Below are positions 25,912 to 35,900 of a stretch of 39,290 nucleotides of DNA, piece by piece; positions within the stretch are counted from its first letter, which is position 1, and each line of letters starts with the position of its first letter. Below the pieces are notes generated by a model. The model searched no databases. It saw nothing but the letters and a program-made list of their open reading frames with translations, and was not told the origin of the DNA. This stretch comes from Prevotella sp. (GTDB lineage: Bacteria; Bacteroidota; Bacteroidia; Bacteroidales; Bacteroidaceae): the NCBI GenBank assembly GCA_017413085.1, contig JAFPVC010000046.1, forward strand, positions 1-39,290, given 5' to 3'. Made by a program: the position numbers and the translations under genes.

Positions 25912-25989
25912 CTATTGATAAGTGAAATAGTTAATGAGAAATCATAATGTCTTAACTATTTATCTCCTTAACTACTGATTAATACCGAA

Positions 25990-26060
25990 ATTACTTCAGC
26001 TCTACCTTAGCCTCTTCAGCTAAAGCAGGTTGAGCTTCATTACTTCAGCTCTACCTTAGC
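25990..26060. repeat. duplicated 3' end of rplL
   Basis: The 22 bases at 26039-26060 (end of rplL including its stop) recur exactly at 25990-26011. The match continues after a 6-base deletion, so the downstream copy would encode AEEAKVELK-stop against [10 protein letters not shown]-stop in the gene. The copies are 49 bases apart, hence out of frame with each other. Confidence 0.8.
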
Positions 26061-26420
26061 GCCAGCCTCTTCGATAGCCTTCTTGAGGTTCTCAGCCTCG
26101 CCCTTAGGCATACCCTCCTTGATGGTAGCAGGAGCACCGTCAACGAGATCCTTAGCGTCCTTCAGACCAAGACCGCAAGCCTCCTTCACAGCCTTAACGA
26201 CTGCGAGCTTGTTAGCGCCAACCTCAGCGAGAACAACGTCGAATGAATCCTTCTCAGCAGCAGCCTCAGCAGCGCCACCAGCAGCAGGACCAGCAGCAAC
26301 AGCAACTGCTGCAGCAGCAGGCTCAATTCCATACTCTTCCTTCAGAACTGTAGCAAGTTCGTTTACTTCTTTAACGGTGAGGTTTACGAGTTCCTCAGCA
26401 ATAGCTTTAATATCTGCCAT
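26040..26420 (-). CDS. rplL: ribosomal protein L7/L12
   Basis: A 126-aa stalk protein that recruits translation factors to the ribosome. The N-terminal dimerisation helix ([20 protein letters not shown]) is followed by an Ala/Gly-rich hinge (about 35-58) and the C-terminal factor-binding domain ([17 protein letters not shown], then [16 protein letters not shown]). Length is typical. It lies 94 bases after rplJ. Its 3' end has been duplicated just downstream, leaving the normal ending VELK intact. Confidence 0.98.
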   Translation of the reverse strand: MADIKAIAEELVNLTVKEVNELATVLKEEYGIEPAAAAVAVAAGPAAGGAAEAAAEKDSFDVVLAEVGANKLAVVKAVKEACGLGLKDAKDLVDGAPATIKEGMPKGEAENLKKAIEEAGAKVELK

Positions 26421-26514
26421 TTTATTTTAAAATTTTAATTGTTTTTTACTGTAATGATTGTTAATTTTGTTTTTCATGCTGCGCGCCACAATTCATGCCG
26501 CACGCCCCATGTTC

Positions 26515-27030
26515 TTACTCTGCTTTCTCGCCCAGAGTCTTGAGCACACCGTGAATGGTGGTGCCTGCAGACTGCAGACCAGAAATAACGTTCTTTGCAG
26601 GTGACTGCAGCAGTGCCACAACCTCGGCGATGAGTTCGTTCTTGCTCTTCAGTGCGTCCAGCTCAGCGAGCTTGTCAGCACCTACGAAGAAGCTCTCCTC
26701 AGCGTAAGCAGCCTTCAGTGCAGGTGTACCTTCCTTATACTCCTTGAGTATCTTGGCAGGAACGTTGGCCACCTCGGTAAACATCAGAGCGGTGTTGCCC
26801 TTCAGTGAGCCATAGAGTTCTGAATAGTCAAGCTCAGCGGCTTCAAAAGCCTTAATGAGGAGCTTGTTCTTCACAACTACCATCTTGACCTGCTTTTCGA
26901 AAGCCTTGCGACGGAGATTGCTTGTTGCCTCGGCATCCAGTCCTGTCACGTCTACAACGTAGAAGTGAGGATACTGCTTCAGCATCTCGCCAAGTCCATT
27001 AATGATAGTATCTTTTACTTCCTTTTTCAT
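26515..27030 (-). CDS. rplJ: ribosomal protein L10
   Basis: A 171-aa protein that anchors L7/L12 dimers to 23S rRNA. It begins MKKEVKDTIINGLGEML and shows 'FYVVDVTGLDAEATSNLRR' and 'MVVVKNKLLIKAF', both characteristic. The C-terminal helix (ISGLQSAGTTIHGVLKTLGEKA) is where L7/L12 binds. It starts 18 bases after rplA and precedes rplL, the usual order; L10 normally represses its own message, but I did not identify the site. Confidence 0.97.
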   Translation of the reverse strand: MKKEVKDTIINGLGEMLKQYPHFYVVDVTGLDAEATSNLRRKAFEKQVKMVVVKNKLLIKAFEAAELDYSELYGSLKGNTALMFTEVANVPAKILKEYKEGTPALKAAYAEESFFVGADKLAELDALKSKNELIAEVVALLQSPAKNVISGLQSAGTTIHGVLKTLGEKAE

Positions 27031-27048
27031 TTTACAAAACTTTTAGAG

Positions 27049-27741
27049 TTAATCGGCTGATTTAGGATCAATCTTGATACCCTTACTCATTGTGCTTGAA
27101 ATAAAGATACTCTTGATGTATGTACCCTTAGCAGCAGCTGGCTTGAGCTTGTTGACGGTTGAGATGAACTCCTTGGCGTTTCCGGCGATTGCCTCTGCGC
27201 TCATAGACACCTTACCGATTGAAGTGTGGATGATGCCGGTCTTATCAACCTTGAAGTCGATCTTACCCTGCTTCACCTCTTTGACAGCCTTTGCTACGTC
27301 CATAGTCACGGTGCCGCTCTTTGGGTTTGGCATAAGTCCACGAGGACCGAGGATACGGCCGATAGGACCAATCTTACCCATGCAAGAAGGCATAGTGATG
27401 ATGACATCAACGTCTGTCCAACCACCCTTGATCTTCTCGATGTACTCATCAAGACCAACGTAGTCAGCACCAGCTTCTTTGGCAGCAGCCTCCTGATCAG
27501 GGGTACAGAGTGCAAGCACACGTGTAACCTTACCTGTGCCGTTAGGCAGACTTACAACACCACGAACCATCTGGTTGGCCTTACGGGGATCCACACCAAG
27601 GCGAACGTCAACGTCAACCGAAGCGTCAAACTTAGTTGTGGTGATCTCCTTAACGAGTGCTGCAGCCTCTTCAATACTGTAGAGCTTACCAGTCTCCACC
27701 TTACCGGCTACTGCTTTCTGATTTTTTGTCAGTTTACTCAT
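27049..27741 (-). CDS. rplA: ribosomal protein L1
   Basis: A 230-aa protein of the mobile L1 stalk. The start is MSKLTKNQK; the in-frame ATG 13 codons earlier would add [13 protein letters not shown], which the family lacks. '[18 protein letters not shown]', '[18 protein letters not shown]' and '[19 protein letters not shown]' are diagnostic. It is the second gene after rplK and normally autoregulates that pair by binding the leader RNA. Confidence 0.97.
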   Translation of the reverse strand: MSKLTKNQKAVAGKVETGKLYSIEEAAALVKEITTTKFDASVDVDVRLGVDPRKANQMVRGVVSLPNGTGKVTRVLALCTPDQEAAAKEAGADYVGLDEYIEKIKGGWTDVDVIITMPSCMGKIGPIGRILGPRGLMPNPKSGTVTMDVAKAVKEVKQGKIDFKVDKTGIIHTSIGKVSMSAEAIAGNAKEFISTVNKLKPAAAKGTYIKSIFISSTMSKGIKIDPKSAD

Positions 27742-27857
27742 TTGTTTTTGAAGTTTTTTCGGTACGAACGGCAACCTCACGATTAGTGTGTGTCGCCTCC
27801 CGGAAATGTTAAATTAATCAGCGGATCTCAAATCACAGATTTAAGACTTGCCTTTAC

Positions 27858-28295
27858 TTATGCAGGGAAGTCACCCTTGACGGTGATACCCATGCTGCGT
27901 GCTGTACCAGCAATCTGCTTCATGGCAGACTCTATGGTAAAGCAGTTGAGGTCTTTGAGCTTGTCCTCAGCTATGGTCTTCACCTGATCCCATGTAATCT
28001 CTGCAACCTTGTTACGGTTTGGAGATGCAGAACCAGACTTAACCTTCGCAATCTCCTTCAGCTGCACAGCAGCAGGAGAAGTCTTGATGACAAAATCAAA
28101 AGACTTGTCAGCGTAGTAAGTAATGACAACTGGGAGCACTTTGCCAGCCTTGTCCTGGGTACGAGCATTGAACTCCTTGCAGAAGCCCATGATGTTTATA
28201 CCCTTAGAACCCAGAGCAGGTCCTACCGGAGGTGACGGATTGGCTGCGCCGCCCTTAATCTGCAGTTTAAGTTGTCCAGCAACTTCTTTAGCCAT
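27858..28295 (-). CDS. rplK: ribosomal protein L11
   Basis: A 145-aa protein of the GTPase-associated centre. '[20 protein letters not shown]' marks the proline-rich N-terminal domain that moves during factor binding and forms the thiopeptide site; the C-terminal rRNA-binding domain ends '[15 protein letters not shown]'. It follows nusG after a 108-base gap and precedes rplA. Confidence 0.97.
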   Translation of the reverse strand: MAKEVAGQLKLQIKGGAANPSPPVGPALGSKGINIMGFCKEFNARTQDKAGKVLPVVITYYADKSFDFVIKTSPAAVQLKEIAKVKSGSASPNRNKVAEITWDQVKTIAEDKLKDLNCFTIESAMKQIAGTARSMGITVKGDFPA

Positions 28296-28403
28296 CTTCT
28301 TTGTTAATAATTAAAATGTTGATTATATAGAAAGGCAGACCGATGGAAGCATTATTTTTGTCAGCCTGCGGTTCTTCAAAATTATTTCCTTATCTATATA
28401 TGT

Positions 28404-28949
28404 TTATCCTTCTTTCTCAACCTGCATGAAGTTGAGCTCAAGTGGAGTGTTGCGTCCGAAAATCTTCACTATGACCTTCAGAGCGCGCTTCTCTGGATTA
28501 ACCTCCTCGATTATACCGCTGAAGCCGCTAAACGGCCCGTCGGTCACTTTCACAGTTTCGTTAACCACGTAAGGAATGTCTACCTCCTCAATGAGCACCG
28601 TCTCCTCTGCAGCACCAACCATGCGGTTGATATCCTGCTGGCGTACGGGTGTTGGCTCATCAAGACCGCCGAGGAATCCGAGGCAATTAGGCATGAAACG
28701 CAAGTCATGAGCAGTATCGCCCACCATCTCTGCTTCAACAAACAGATATCCAGGCAATGCTACTTTCTCTTTGACCACGCGCTTACCATTACGCAAAACT
28801 GCCTGTTTCTCCATAGGTAACAATACCTGAGAAACATGGCTGCGGAGCCTCTCATTGTGCTCACACTCCTTCTCGATGTATTCCTTGAGTTTTGCTTCCT
28901 TTCCAGTTACGGAACGCATAGCATACCATTTGAAATTCTTCTCTGCCAT
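28404..28949 (-). CDS. nusG: transcription elongation/antitermination factor NusG
   Basis: A 181-aa protein. The NGN domain begins FKWYAMRSVTGKEAKLKEYI and includes 'VALPGYLFVEAEMVGD'; the C-terminal KOW domain has 'VKVTDGPFSGFSGIIEEVNP'. NusG binds the beta' clamp and links polymerase to Rho or the ribosome. It lies 17 bases after secE in the classic secE-nusG pair. The full-length KOW and core context argue against it being one of the specialised UpxY-type paralogues. Confidence 0.97.
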   Translation of the reverse strand: MAEKNFKWYAMRSVTGKEAKLKEYIEKECEHNERLRSHVSQVLLPMEKQAVLRNGKRVVKEKVALPGYLFVEAEMVGDTAHDLRFMPNCLGFLGGLDEPTPVRQQDINRMVGAAEETVLIEEVDIPYVVNETVKVTDGPFSGFSGIIEEVNPEKRALKVIVKIFGRNTPLELNFMQVEKEG

Positions 28950-28966
28950 ATCGCCTCCGTAAAAGA

Positions 28967-29155
28967 TTAGTTAGGATAAATCGAACTCATCATGAACCTG
29001 AACAGAGAGTCCATACAGAAGACTACAAGGGCTATAACAAGCGAAGCAGACAACACTACCATTGCGGAGTGTGTCAGCTGTTTGCGTGTAGGCCAAGTTG
29101 TCTTATATACAAGTTCCTCATAGCAGGCCTTGCAATAATTTACAATCTTATTCAT
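28967..29155 (-). CDS. secE: preprotein translocase subunit SecE
   Basis: A 62-aa single-span membrane protein, the short form usual outside Enterobacteria. An amphipathic helix (CYEELVYKTTWPTRKQL) with the conserved W21-P22 is followed by one membrane helix (about 31-52). It clamps SecY in the SecYEG channel. It starts 19 bases after the tRNA-Trp gene. Confidence 0.95.
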   Translation of the reverse strand: MNKIVNYCKACYEELVYKTTWPTRKQLTHSAMVVLSASLVIALVVFCMDSLFRFMMSSIYPN

Positions 29156-29174
29156 TATTATGTCTCGTTATTAG

Positions 29175-29245
29175 CACGGGAGGAAGGAATCGAACCCTCA
29201 TTGACGGTTTTGGAGACCGCTTTCCTACCATTGAAAGACTCCCGT
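29175..29245 (-). tRNA. tRNA-Trp (CCA anticodon)
   Basis: 71 bases with a 7-bp acceptor stem ACGGGAG/CTCCCGT and discriminator G. The anticodon loop CTCCAAA gives CCA, and the T-arm is GGGTTCGATTCC. CCA is not encoded. It sits between tuf and secE. Confidence 0.95.
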
Positions 29246-29250
29246 AAGTT

Positions 29251-29295
29251 AAGTGAAAAGTGAGCAACCACAGTGAGACCACTCACTTTCCACTT
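29251..29295 (-). terminator. hairpin between tuf and tRNA-Trp
   Basis: AAGTGAAAAGTGAG (29251-29264) pairs with CTCACTTTCCACTT (29282-29295), 14 bp with one mismatch and a 17-base loop. No clear T-tract follows on the minus strand, so it may be a processing site or partial terminator. Confidence 0.5.
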
Positions 29296-29337
29296 TTATT
29301 AGTCACTTCCCTTGAAAGGAAGTTGTATAATCAAAGA

Positions 29338-30525
29338 TTAATCCTCGTAAACCTCTGTGATCTGACCAGAACCTACGGTGCGACCACCCTCACGGATAGC
29401 GAAACGCAGACCTGCGTTCAGAGCCACAGCGTAGATGAGCTCTACAGTGATCTCTACGTTATCACCAGGCATTACCATCTCAACACCTGCTGGGAGAGTG
29501 ATCTCACCTGTGCAGTCCATTGTGCGGAGATAGAACTGTGGACGATACTTGTTGCCGAATGGAGTGTGACGACCACCCTCTTCCTTCTTCAGCACGTAGA
29601 TAGAAGCCTTGAAGCGCTTGAAAGGCTTGATCTGTCCAGGATGACAGAGCACCATACCACGCTTGATCTCGTTCTTGTCGATACCACGGAGGAGCAGACC
29701 TACGTTATCACCAGCCTGACCCTCGTCAAGGATCTTGCGGAACATCTCAACGCCTGTTACGACAGACTTCTTATCCTCACCAAGACCGAGGAGCTCAACC
29801 TCGTCACCAACGTGGATACGGCCAGTCTCGATACGACCAGTAGCAACAGTACCACGACCAGTGATTGAGAACACGTCCTCAACTGGCATAAGGAATGGCT
29901 TGTCGAGGTCACGTGGAGGATCCTGAATCCATGTATCACAAGCGTCCATGAGCTCCATGATCTTCTCTTCCCACTTCTCAACGCCGTTCAGGGCACCGAG
30001 AGCAGAACCACGGATGATAGGAGTGTTGTCACCGTCGAAATCATACTGGTCGAGCAGCTCACGCATCTCCATCTCAACGAGCTCCAGCATCTCCTCATCG
30101 TCAACCATGTCGCACTTGTTGAGGAATACAACGAGACGAGGCACGTTCACCTGACGAGCGAGCAGCACGTGCTCACGAGTCTGAGGCATAGGACCGTCAG
30201 TAGCAGCAACCACGATGATAGCACCGTCCATCTGAGCAGCACCAGTTACCATGTTCTTCACATAGTCGGCGTGTCCTGGGCAGTCCACGTGAGCATAGTG
30301 ACGCTTTTCTGTCTGATACTCAACGTGAGCAGTGTTAATAGTAATACCGCGCTCTTTCTCCTCAGGAGCGTTATCAATCTGGTCGAAAGACTTGAGCTCA
30401 GAAAGGCCCTTCTTTGCGAGTACAGTAGTGATAGCAGCGGTCAGAGTTGTCTTACCGTGGTCAACGTGACCAATGGTACCAATGTTAACGTGAGTTTTGT
30501 CACGCTGGAAAGTCTCTTTTGCCAT
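29338..30525 (-). CDS. tuf: elongation factor Tu
   Basis: A 395-aa GTPase that delivers aminoacyl-tRNA to the ribosome. G1 is GHVDHGKTT (19-27), G3 DCPGH (81-85) and G4 NKCD (136-139). The beta-barrel domains contain [13 protein letters not shown] and the C-terminal [14 protein letters not shown]. It lies immediately downstream of four tRNA genes, as in the E. coli thrU-tyrU-glyT-thrT-tufB unit, and is expected to be among the most highly transcribed genes here. Confidence 0.99.
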   Translation of the reverse strand: MAKETFQRDKTHVNIGTIGHVDHGKTTLTAAITTVLAKKGLSELKSFDQIDNAPEEKERGITINTAHVEYQTEKRHYAHVDCPGHADYVKNMVTGAAQMDGAIIVVAATDGPMPQTREHVLLARQVNVPRLVVFLNKCDMVDDEEMLELVEMEMRELLDQYDFDGDNTPIIRGSALGALNGVEKWEEKIMELMDACDTWIQDPPRDLDKPFLMPVEDVFSITGRGTVATGRIETGRIHVGDEVELLGLGEDKKSVVTGVEMFRKILDEGQAGDNVGLLLRGIDKNEIKRGMVLCHPGQIKPFKRFKASIYVLKKEEGGRHTPFGNKYRPQFYLRTMDCTGEITLPAGVEMVMPGDNVEITVELIYAVALNAGLRFAIREGGRTVGSGQITEVYED

Positions 30526-30619
30526 TGTTCTTTTTCTTTTTTATTTGTTGTTAATTTTCTTTAATGCCATGCTGATTTTTCAATTGTTCAGGCTTGACAT
30601 CAGGAGTGATTGAAAAAAG

Positions 30620-30691
<72 letters not shown>

Positions 30692-30710
30692 GTGCTACGA
30701 GAGCAAGTGG

Positions 30711-30783
30711 AGCGGAAAACGGGGCTCAAACCCGCGACCCCCAGCTTGGAAGGCTAGTGCTCTATCAACTGAGCTATTTCCGC
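30711..30783 (-). tRNA. tRNA-Gly (TCC anticodon)
   Basis: 73 bases; acceptor GCGGAAA/TTTCCGC, anticodon loop CTTCCAA region giving TCC, T-arm CGGGTTTGAGCCCG. It is 19 bases upstream of tRNA-Thr(GGT). Confidence 0.95.
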
Positions 30784-30895
30784 AGAAAAATTTTGCGAAG
30801 GCGTTGCTTCTTTGCTTATCTCAATTTTGATGGTGGGATGAACACAAGAACAAGCGTTTCCGCAAAGTCATTTCCCTTATACCTTTTTAAGAGAG

Positions 30896-30978
30896 TGGGT
30901 GGTGATGGATTCGAACCACCGAAGTCGAAAGACAGCAGATTTACAGTCTGCCCCATTTGGCCACTCTGGTAACCACCC
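30896..30978 (-). tRNA. tRNA-Tyr (GTA anticodon)
   Basis: 83 bases with the long variable arm of class II tRNAs; acceptor GGGTGGT/ACCACCC, discriminator A, anticodon loop CTGTAAA giving GTA. Confidence 0.95.
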
Positions 30979-31032
30979 TTATTTTATGCGCACCTTTGCA
31001 TCCTTTGGTTTTCGTTTCCTTGCTTTCTGCGG

Positions 31033-31106
31033 AGCCTCTTGTCGGATTCGAACCAACGACCCCGAGATTACAAATCACGTGCTCTGGCCAACTGAGCTAA
31101 AGAGGC
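31033..31106 (-). tRNA. tRNA-Thr (TGT anticodon)
   Basis: 74 bases; acceptor GCCTCTT/AAGAGGC, anticodon loop TTTGTAA giving TGT, T-arm TGGTTCGAATCC(GA). First gene of the tRNA-tuf transcription unit. Confidence 0.95.
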
Positions 31107-31159
31107 GTCTTCAAGCAGCGAAACCGCATGATGTTGTGCATCATTTTTGATTTCGGGTG

Positions 31160-31190
31160 CAAAGGTACGCATAATTTTTGAAACCGCCAA
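31160..31190 (-). promoter_or_regulatory. promoter of the tRNA-tuf operon
   Basis: On the minus strand TTG (31188-31190, within TTTGGCGG), 20 bases, TACCTTTG (31160-31167). It lies about 54 bases before tRNA-Thr(TGT) and just after the hpf stop. Confidence 0.82.
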
Positions 31191-31208
31191 ACTTTTTGGC
31201 AAGTTTTT

Positions 31209-31511
31209 TTAATAATTTCTTGTTTTTTCTTTCAATTTTGTCAATTTCACCCTCAAAGCGTCTACGCAGAGGTCTATTCCTTCCTCAAACGTGTCGCAGG
31301 TTTTCTCTACGAACTGCGAACCGCTGCCGGGTATCGTCACAGTGATGCTAGTCTGTTTGTTCAGTGCAGTCTGTGGCTTGACAACTTTTAGTTGCACCTC
31401 AACTTTCTGTATATCTTCGTAAGACTTGGCGAGCTTTTCCACCTTCTTGGTGGCAAACTCTTGTAATTTCTCTGTTGCGTCAAAGTGTACGGCCTGAATT
31501 TTAACTTCCAT
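31209..31511 (-). CDS. hpf: short ribosome hibernation promoting factor
   Basis: A 100-aa protein of the HPF/YfiA family (beta-alpha-beta-beta-beta-alpha). 'VKIQAVHFDATEKLQEFATK' and the closing basic helix 'CVDALRVKLTKLKEKTRNY' are typical. It binds the decoding centre of idle ribosomes. The C-terminal dimerisation domain of long HPF is absent. It lies 31 bases after the recombinase gene and is presumably cotranscribed with it and rpsU. Confidence 0.93.
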   Translation of the reverse strand: MEVKIQAVHFDATEKLQEFATKKVEKLAKSYEDIQKVEVQLKVVKPQTALNKQTSITVTIPGSGSQFVEKTCDTFEEGIDLCVDALRVKLTKLKEKTRNY

Positions 31512-31542
31512 AGTATTTTAATTTTAAAGGGTTAGTACTGGC

Positions 31543-32442
31543 TCATCCATCGTTTTCGCGCGGATGGGCATTCGAATAGGTTCGCTTCAGTTCCTCGAAT
31601 GTCACGTGTGTGTATATCTGCGTCGTCTCAAGGCTTTCGTGCCCCAGAAGTTTCTGTACACTGCCCAGCTTTGCATCGTTGTTGAGCATTGCCGTAGCGA
31701 ACGAGTGGCGCAGCACGTGTGGTGAGCGTTTCTTCTGCGTGGTGACTTTCGACAGCCAATGCCTTACTGTGTTGTAAACCTGCACTGGTGTCATCTGCCC
31801 GCCCTTGTCGTTGCGGAACAGTGCTCCGCTATTGTCTGTAGCCGGCGTTTCCGTATCACGCATTGCTTGATATTGTGTCAGGGCTTGGATTATCTCGCTG
31901 CCCATCGGCACCAGACGCTGCTTGCGTCTCTTGCCTGTCACTTTTATCTCGCATGCCACCATGTCAACGTCCTTGTCGCGAAGGGTTATCACTTCGGAAC
32001 GTCGTATGCCTGTAGAATATAATAATAATAATAATGTACGCGCACGTACTTCTTTTATATTATCCATATCCCATTCAAGTCCGTCGAACAGCATCTCTGC
32101 CTCTGCTTCTTTCAGGAAAGCCGGCAGTACTTTCTGTTTCTTCGGGCCTGTCACTCCGTGTGCGGGATCTTTCTTAATGACCTTCTTGCGCAGGGCATAT
32201 CGGTAAAAAGATTTCACTGCACTGAGCTTCAAGCAGACGGATGTGGCTTTCAGCCCCTGTTCCATCATGTGTTCCACCCAGTCGCGCACAACGTCGCTGT
32301 CGGCATCTTCGAGGTTCATGCCACCTTCAAGTCCTTCGATAAACGCGGTGTATTCCTTGAGCGCCTCACCGTAACTCTGTACTGTCAGCGGCGAGGCATT
32401 GCGCTCGGCTTCCATGTATCTCAGGAACTCGTCAGTAATCAT
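31543..32442 (-). CDS. XerC/XerD-type tyrosine recombinase
   Basis: A 299-aa recombinase. An N-terminal SAM-like core-binding domain (about 3-90) is followed by the catalytic domain with R147 (STGIRRSE), K171, H242-x-x-R245 (HVLRHSF), H268 (LLGHESL) and Y277 (TQIYTHV), a complete active set. Its fixed place between rpsU and hpf marks it as the cellular chromosome-dimer-resolving enzyme, not a mobile-element integrase. A second, weaker promoter (-7 TAAATTCG) abuts the start codon and would give an almost leaderless transcript. Whether it is the XerC or XerD partner cannot be settled here. Confidence 0.93.
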   Translation of the reverse strand: MITDEFLRYMEAERNASPLTVQSYGEALKEYTAFIEGLEGGMNLEDADSDVVRDWVEHMMEQGLKATSVCLKLSAVKSFYRYALRKKVIKKDPAHGVTGPKKQKVLPAFLKEAEAEMLFDGLEWDMDNIKEVRARTLLLLLYSTGIRRSEVITLRDKDVDMVACEIKVTGKRRKQRLVPMGSEIIQALTQYQAMRDTETPATDNSGALFRNDKGGQMTPVQVYNTVRHWLSKVTTQKKRSPHVLRHSFATAMLNNDAKLGSVQKLLGHESLETTQIYTHVTFEELKRTYSNAHPRENDG

Positions 32443-32446
32443 GTTG

Positions 32447-32477
32447 CGAATTTACTCAAATAAATTCAGACCGCCAA
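32447..32477 (-). promoter_or_regulatory. possible internal promoter of the recombinase gene
   Basis: On the minus strand TTG (32475-32477), 20 bases, TAAATTCG (32447-32454), one mismatch to the -7 consensus. The transcript would begin at or within a few bases of the ATG. Confidence 0.5.
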
Positions 32478-32532
32478 ATTTTTTAACGAGTTTTAAATAA
32501 AAAGGCAGAAATTTCTTTCCTGCCCTTATTAT

Positions 32533-32727
32533 TTAAGCCTCTTCAGCCTGACGCAGCTTCTGCACGTAAACGGCATGCTCCATCTTGAGACGCTTCAGTA
32601 CAGAGGGCTTGTTGAACTGCTGACGTGTGCGGAGTTCCTTAACGACACCAGTCTTCTCAAACTTTCTCTTAAACTTCTTCAAGGCGCGCTCAATGTTCTC
32701 GCCGTCTTTTACAGGTACAATAATCAT
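32533..32727 (-). CDS. rpsU: ribosomal protein S21
   Basis: A 64-aa basic protein of the small subunit, important for initiation on messages with Shine-Dalgarno sites. 'MIIVPVKDGENIERALKKFK' and 'RKFEKTGVVKELRTRQQF' are diagnostic. It leads the rpsU-recombinase-hpf operon, with its own promoter about 95 bases upstream. Confidence 0.97.
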   Translation of the reverse strand: MIIVPVKDGENIERALKKFKRKFEKTGVVKELRTRQQFNKPSVLKRLKMEHAVYVQKLRQAEEA

Positions 32728-32819
32728 TGCTTTGTCTTTTTGTTTTTAATTTGTTAATAATAAATAGATTATGCGCCTTGCGCCTTGCCTTACAGACATA
32801 ACCACGCAATTTGCGGGTG

Positions 32820-32850
32820 CAAAGTTACTGCTTTTTTTTCAATTGTGCAA
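32820..32850 (-). promoter_or_regulatory. promoter of the rpsU operon
   Basis: On the minus strand TTG (32848-32850), 20 bases, TAACTTTG (32820-32827). Confidence 0.82.
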
Positions 32851-32903
32851 ATAATTTGTAGATAATTTCTTAATTATCAGTATTTTTTCATGTTTTTCCA
32901 TCT

Positions 32904-35900
32904 CTACTTGCTGACATACTTCGCTCCGCGTATTACACTAACCCCACGGTGGGCGGCAGTGGCACGCCTACCGTCTGCGGTATATGCCACTGCCTTTGCT
33001 GTTGGGTTAACTGCCGTGCTGCTCGCTGTATCAATGCCCGTCGGTGTGTCTTCGCTCACGAGATGTATGGTCTGACCGCTCTCCGTTGGGATGTCGTAGA
33101 GATACGTTGCAGGCAGCGTAGTGTCAGGAATCTTCGATGGGTTCACCACTATCGGTGCCGGCATTACGTAAGGCTGCATCAGTTGGTTGGTGTTATTACC
33201 TTCAGCCACTTTCAGCGGTGTGCCGTCTGCCATCTTCAGCGGTTCTGCGGAACGCAGTCGCAGGTTGCCCCCCGCTTTCGATGTTACCGTCACCTCGGTA
33301 ATCTTGCCTTGCTTCCACTGCATGTTATCAATCACGAAGCCACCACGTGAGCACAGACCATTCACTTCGCCTTCGCTCCAAGCTGAGGGCAAGGCCGGCA
33401 GCAGGTGCAGGAATCCGGCGTGACTCTGCACAAGCATCTCGGCTATACCGGCGCAACAACCGAAGTTGCCGTCAATCTGGAACGGTGCGTGAGCGTCAAA
33501 CATATTGGCATACGTGCCGCCGTCAGCATCGCTCATCGTAGCATTCGGATCCATCAGTCGGAGCTGGTTCTTGATGATTGACAGGGCATGGTCGCCGTCG
33601 AGCATACGCGCCCATTCACATACTTTCCATCCCATAGACCATCCGCGGGCAGCGTCGCCGCGGCCGATGAGCGACTTCTTCACTGCCTGATATACCGTAG
33701 CGTTGGTGTATGGCGATACCTGGTTGCCTGGGTATGCTCCCCACAGGTGTGACAGGTGGCGGTGTGAGTTGCTTTCCTTGTCCCAGTCTTCCTGCCACTC
33801 CTGTATCTGTCCGTACTTACCTATCTTATATGGCGTAAGCTTTGCCTTCAGTGCATCAAGTTCCACTGCAAAGTCGGCATCCACGTCGAGTGTGCGTGCT
33901 GCCTCGGCGGTATTCTTCAGCACGTCATATACCATCTGGTTGTCCATTGCAACGCCGCCGAAGAGGGCGCAATTCATCTCCTTGCCGTTGTCGTCGGTAT
34001 ATTTGTTTATGCCCGGATGATTCTCTGGCGAGTTTGACGGACATACTACCATATAACCCGTGTTGGGGTCTTTCACGAGGAAATCCTGGAAGAACTCCGC
34101 ACAGCCTTTCAATACTGGATATACTTCAGCGAGATACTGCTTGTTGCCAGTGAACAGATAGCGTTCCCACAGGTGCGAGCAGAACCATGCGTTACACGTT
34201 GGCCATACGCCAACCGAACCGTTGTCCACGGCTCCTGTGGTGCGCCACAGGTCGGTGTTGTGGTGCAGTGCCCATCCGCGTGCGCCATACATCTGTGTCG
34301 CTGTCTCCGCACCTGTCACGCTTACATCCTTTACCATCTGTATGAATGGCTCATGACACTCTGAGAGGTTTGTCACCTCAGCCGGCCAGTAGTTCATCTC
34401 CACGTTGATGTTCGATGTATATTTAGAGTCCCATGCCGGATACTGGCGCGCGTTAGGATTCCATATACCCTGCAGGTTTGCCGGCTGTGTGCCCGGCTGG
34501 CTGGATGTGATAAGCAGGTAGCGTCCGAACTGGAAGTAGTTCTCAACGAGTCCAGGGTCGTTGCCTCCCGTTGAACGGAACTCCTTTATGCGTGTCTCGG
34601 TGTCTTTCTTCTCCTGCACATCGTTGCTGCCGAGTTCTATGCTCACGCGGTCAAACTGCTCCTGATACTTCTCTGTATGAGCAGCAAGGGCATCAGCATA
34701 AAGGCCTCTCCCCCCGCCCTCTCCGTTAGAGAGGGAGCCGCTGCGCTTTTCAAAGTTGACAATTCCATTGAGGGCTTTGGTGCGAGCATCACCGCTGATG
34801 TCATCATAGTTCACGAAGTTGGTGGCTGATGATATCAGTATTGTAGCTGCAGTGGCATCCTTCACCTCTATCATTGGTGCGCTTGAGTTGCCAGCCACTA
34901 TACCTGCCTGAACGATGTTGCGCTTGCCCGTAGTGGTGAGCGTGCCGCCTTCGTTCAGCACTTTTATGAAGTTATGGCAGGAGAGAAGGTTGTCCACGTT
35001 CTCTGACTGTTCGCGGGCTGCCACGAGTGTAGCCTCAATCATACCGTCGGTAATCTTGTTTACACCCAGTTTTGCCATGTTGGTCTTGGCTGGGGCTGCA
35101 AAGCTTACGCCGAAGTTCAGTTTTCCTTCCTCTGATGCTTCCAGGCGTACTATTGTCACGTCGTCAGCGAGTGATGAGAATACTGTGCGTGTGTATGTCA
35201 CGCCGTCTACCACATACTGTGTCTGGGCTGTTGCAGTATGCAGGTCGAGTGAGCGCACGTAGCCCTGTGCATCGATGGCAGAGGCTTCTGCCCCAGCCTC
35301 TTCGTCGTCATAGCGATGACCGGGGAAGTCAAGCAGCACACAGCCGGCTGCCTGATACTGTGCTCCGTGTGAACCGGCCGACATCCAGTTGGGTATGGCA
35401 AGTTTCTGTGCCGAAACGTAGTCTTTGTTGAATATATACTGCTGCACCTGACTGAGCACCGACTTCGCATTGGCGTTGTAGTTGCGGTTGGGCGACTGTC
35501 CCCAGAATGTGTCCTCGTTAAGCTGCAGCGTGTCAACAGCCACCGAACCGCTCACCATTGCGCCCAAGCGACCGTTGCCCAGTGGCAGGGCTTCCTCCCA
35601 GTACTTTGCAGGGCGGTTATACCACAGGCGGTTATGGCTGTCAAGCACCGGAGGCGGCACGGGGCGCACGCTGCCAGTGGTGAATGTAGTTACAATTTCT
35701 TCATTAAACACGTTGCCGGCAAGGTCGGCTATGGTGCCTGCTGGCAGTGTAAGTGAATACTCGGTAGTGAGGTCGAGGTCTTCGTAGGCAAACGACACCT
35801 TGTTAATGTTTACAGTTGGAACGACACTCACTGTCTTGCCCGTCGCAAGGTTCTTCAGCGTTGCCGCAGCACCGCTGTTGACGCTCACGCCCTCATTAAA

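Noticed and set aside
31186-31200. Small hairpin GCCAAA...TTTGGC followed by T-run as a terminator
   Set aside because: It overlaps the -33 box of the tRNA-tuf promoter; only 6 bp, and no plus-strand gene precedes it.
31543-32442. Mobile-element integrase next to tRNA genes
   Set aside because: The gene sits in the conserved rpsU-hpf context, no attachment-site duplication of a tRNA end is seen, and no mobile cargo is present.
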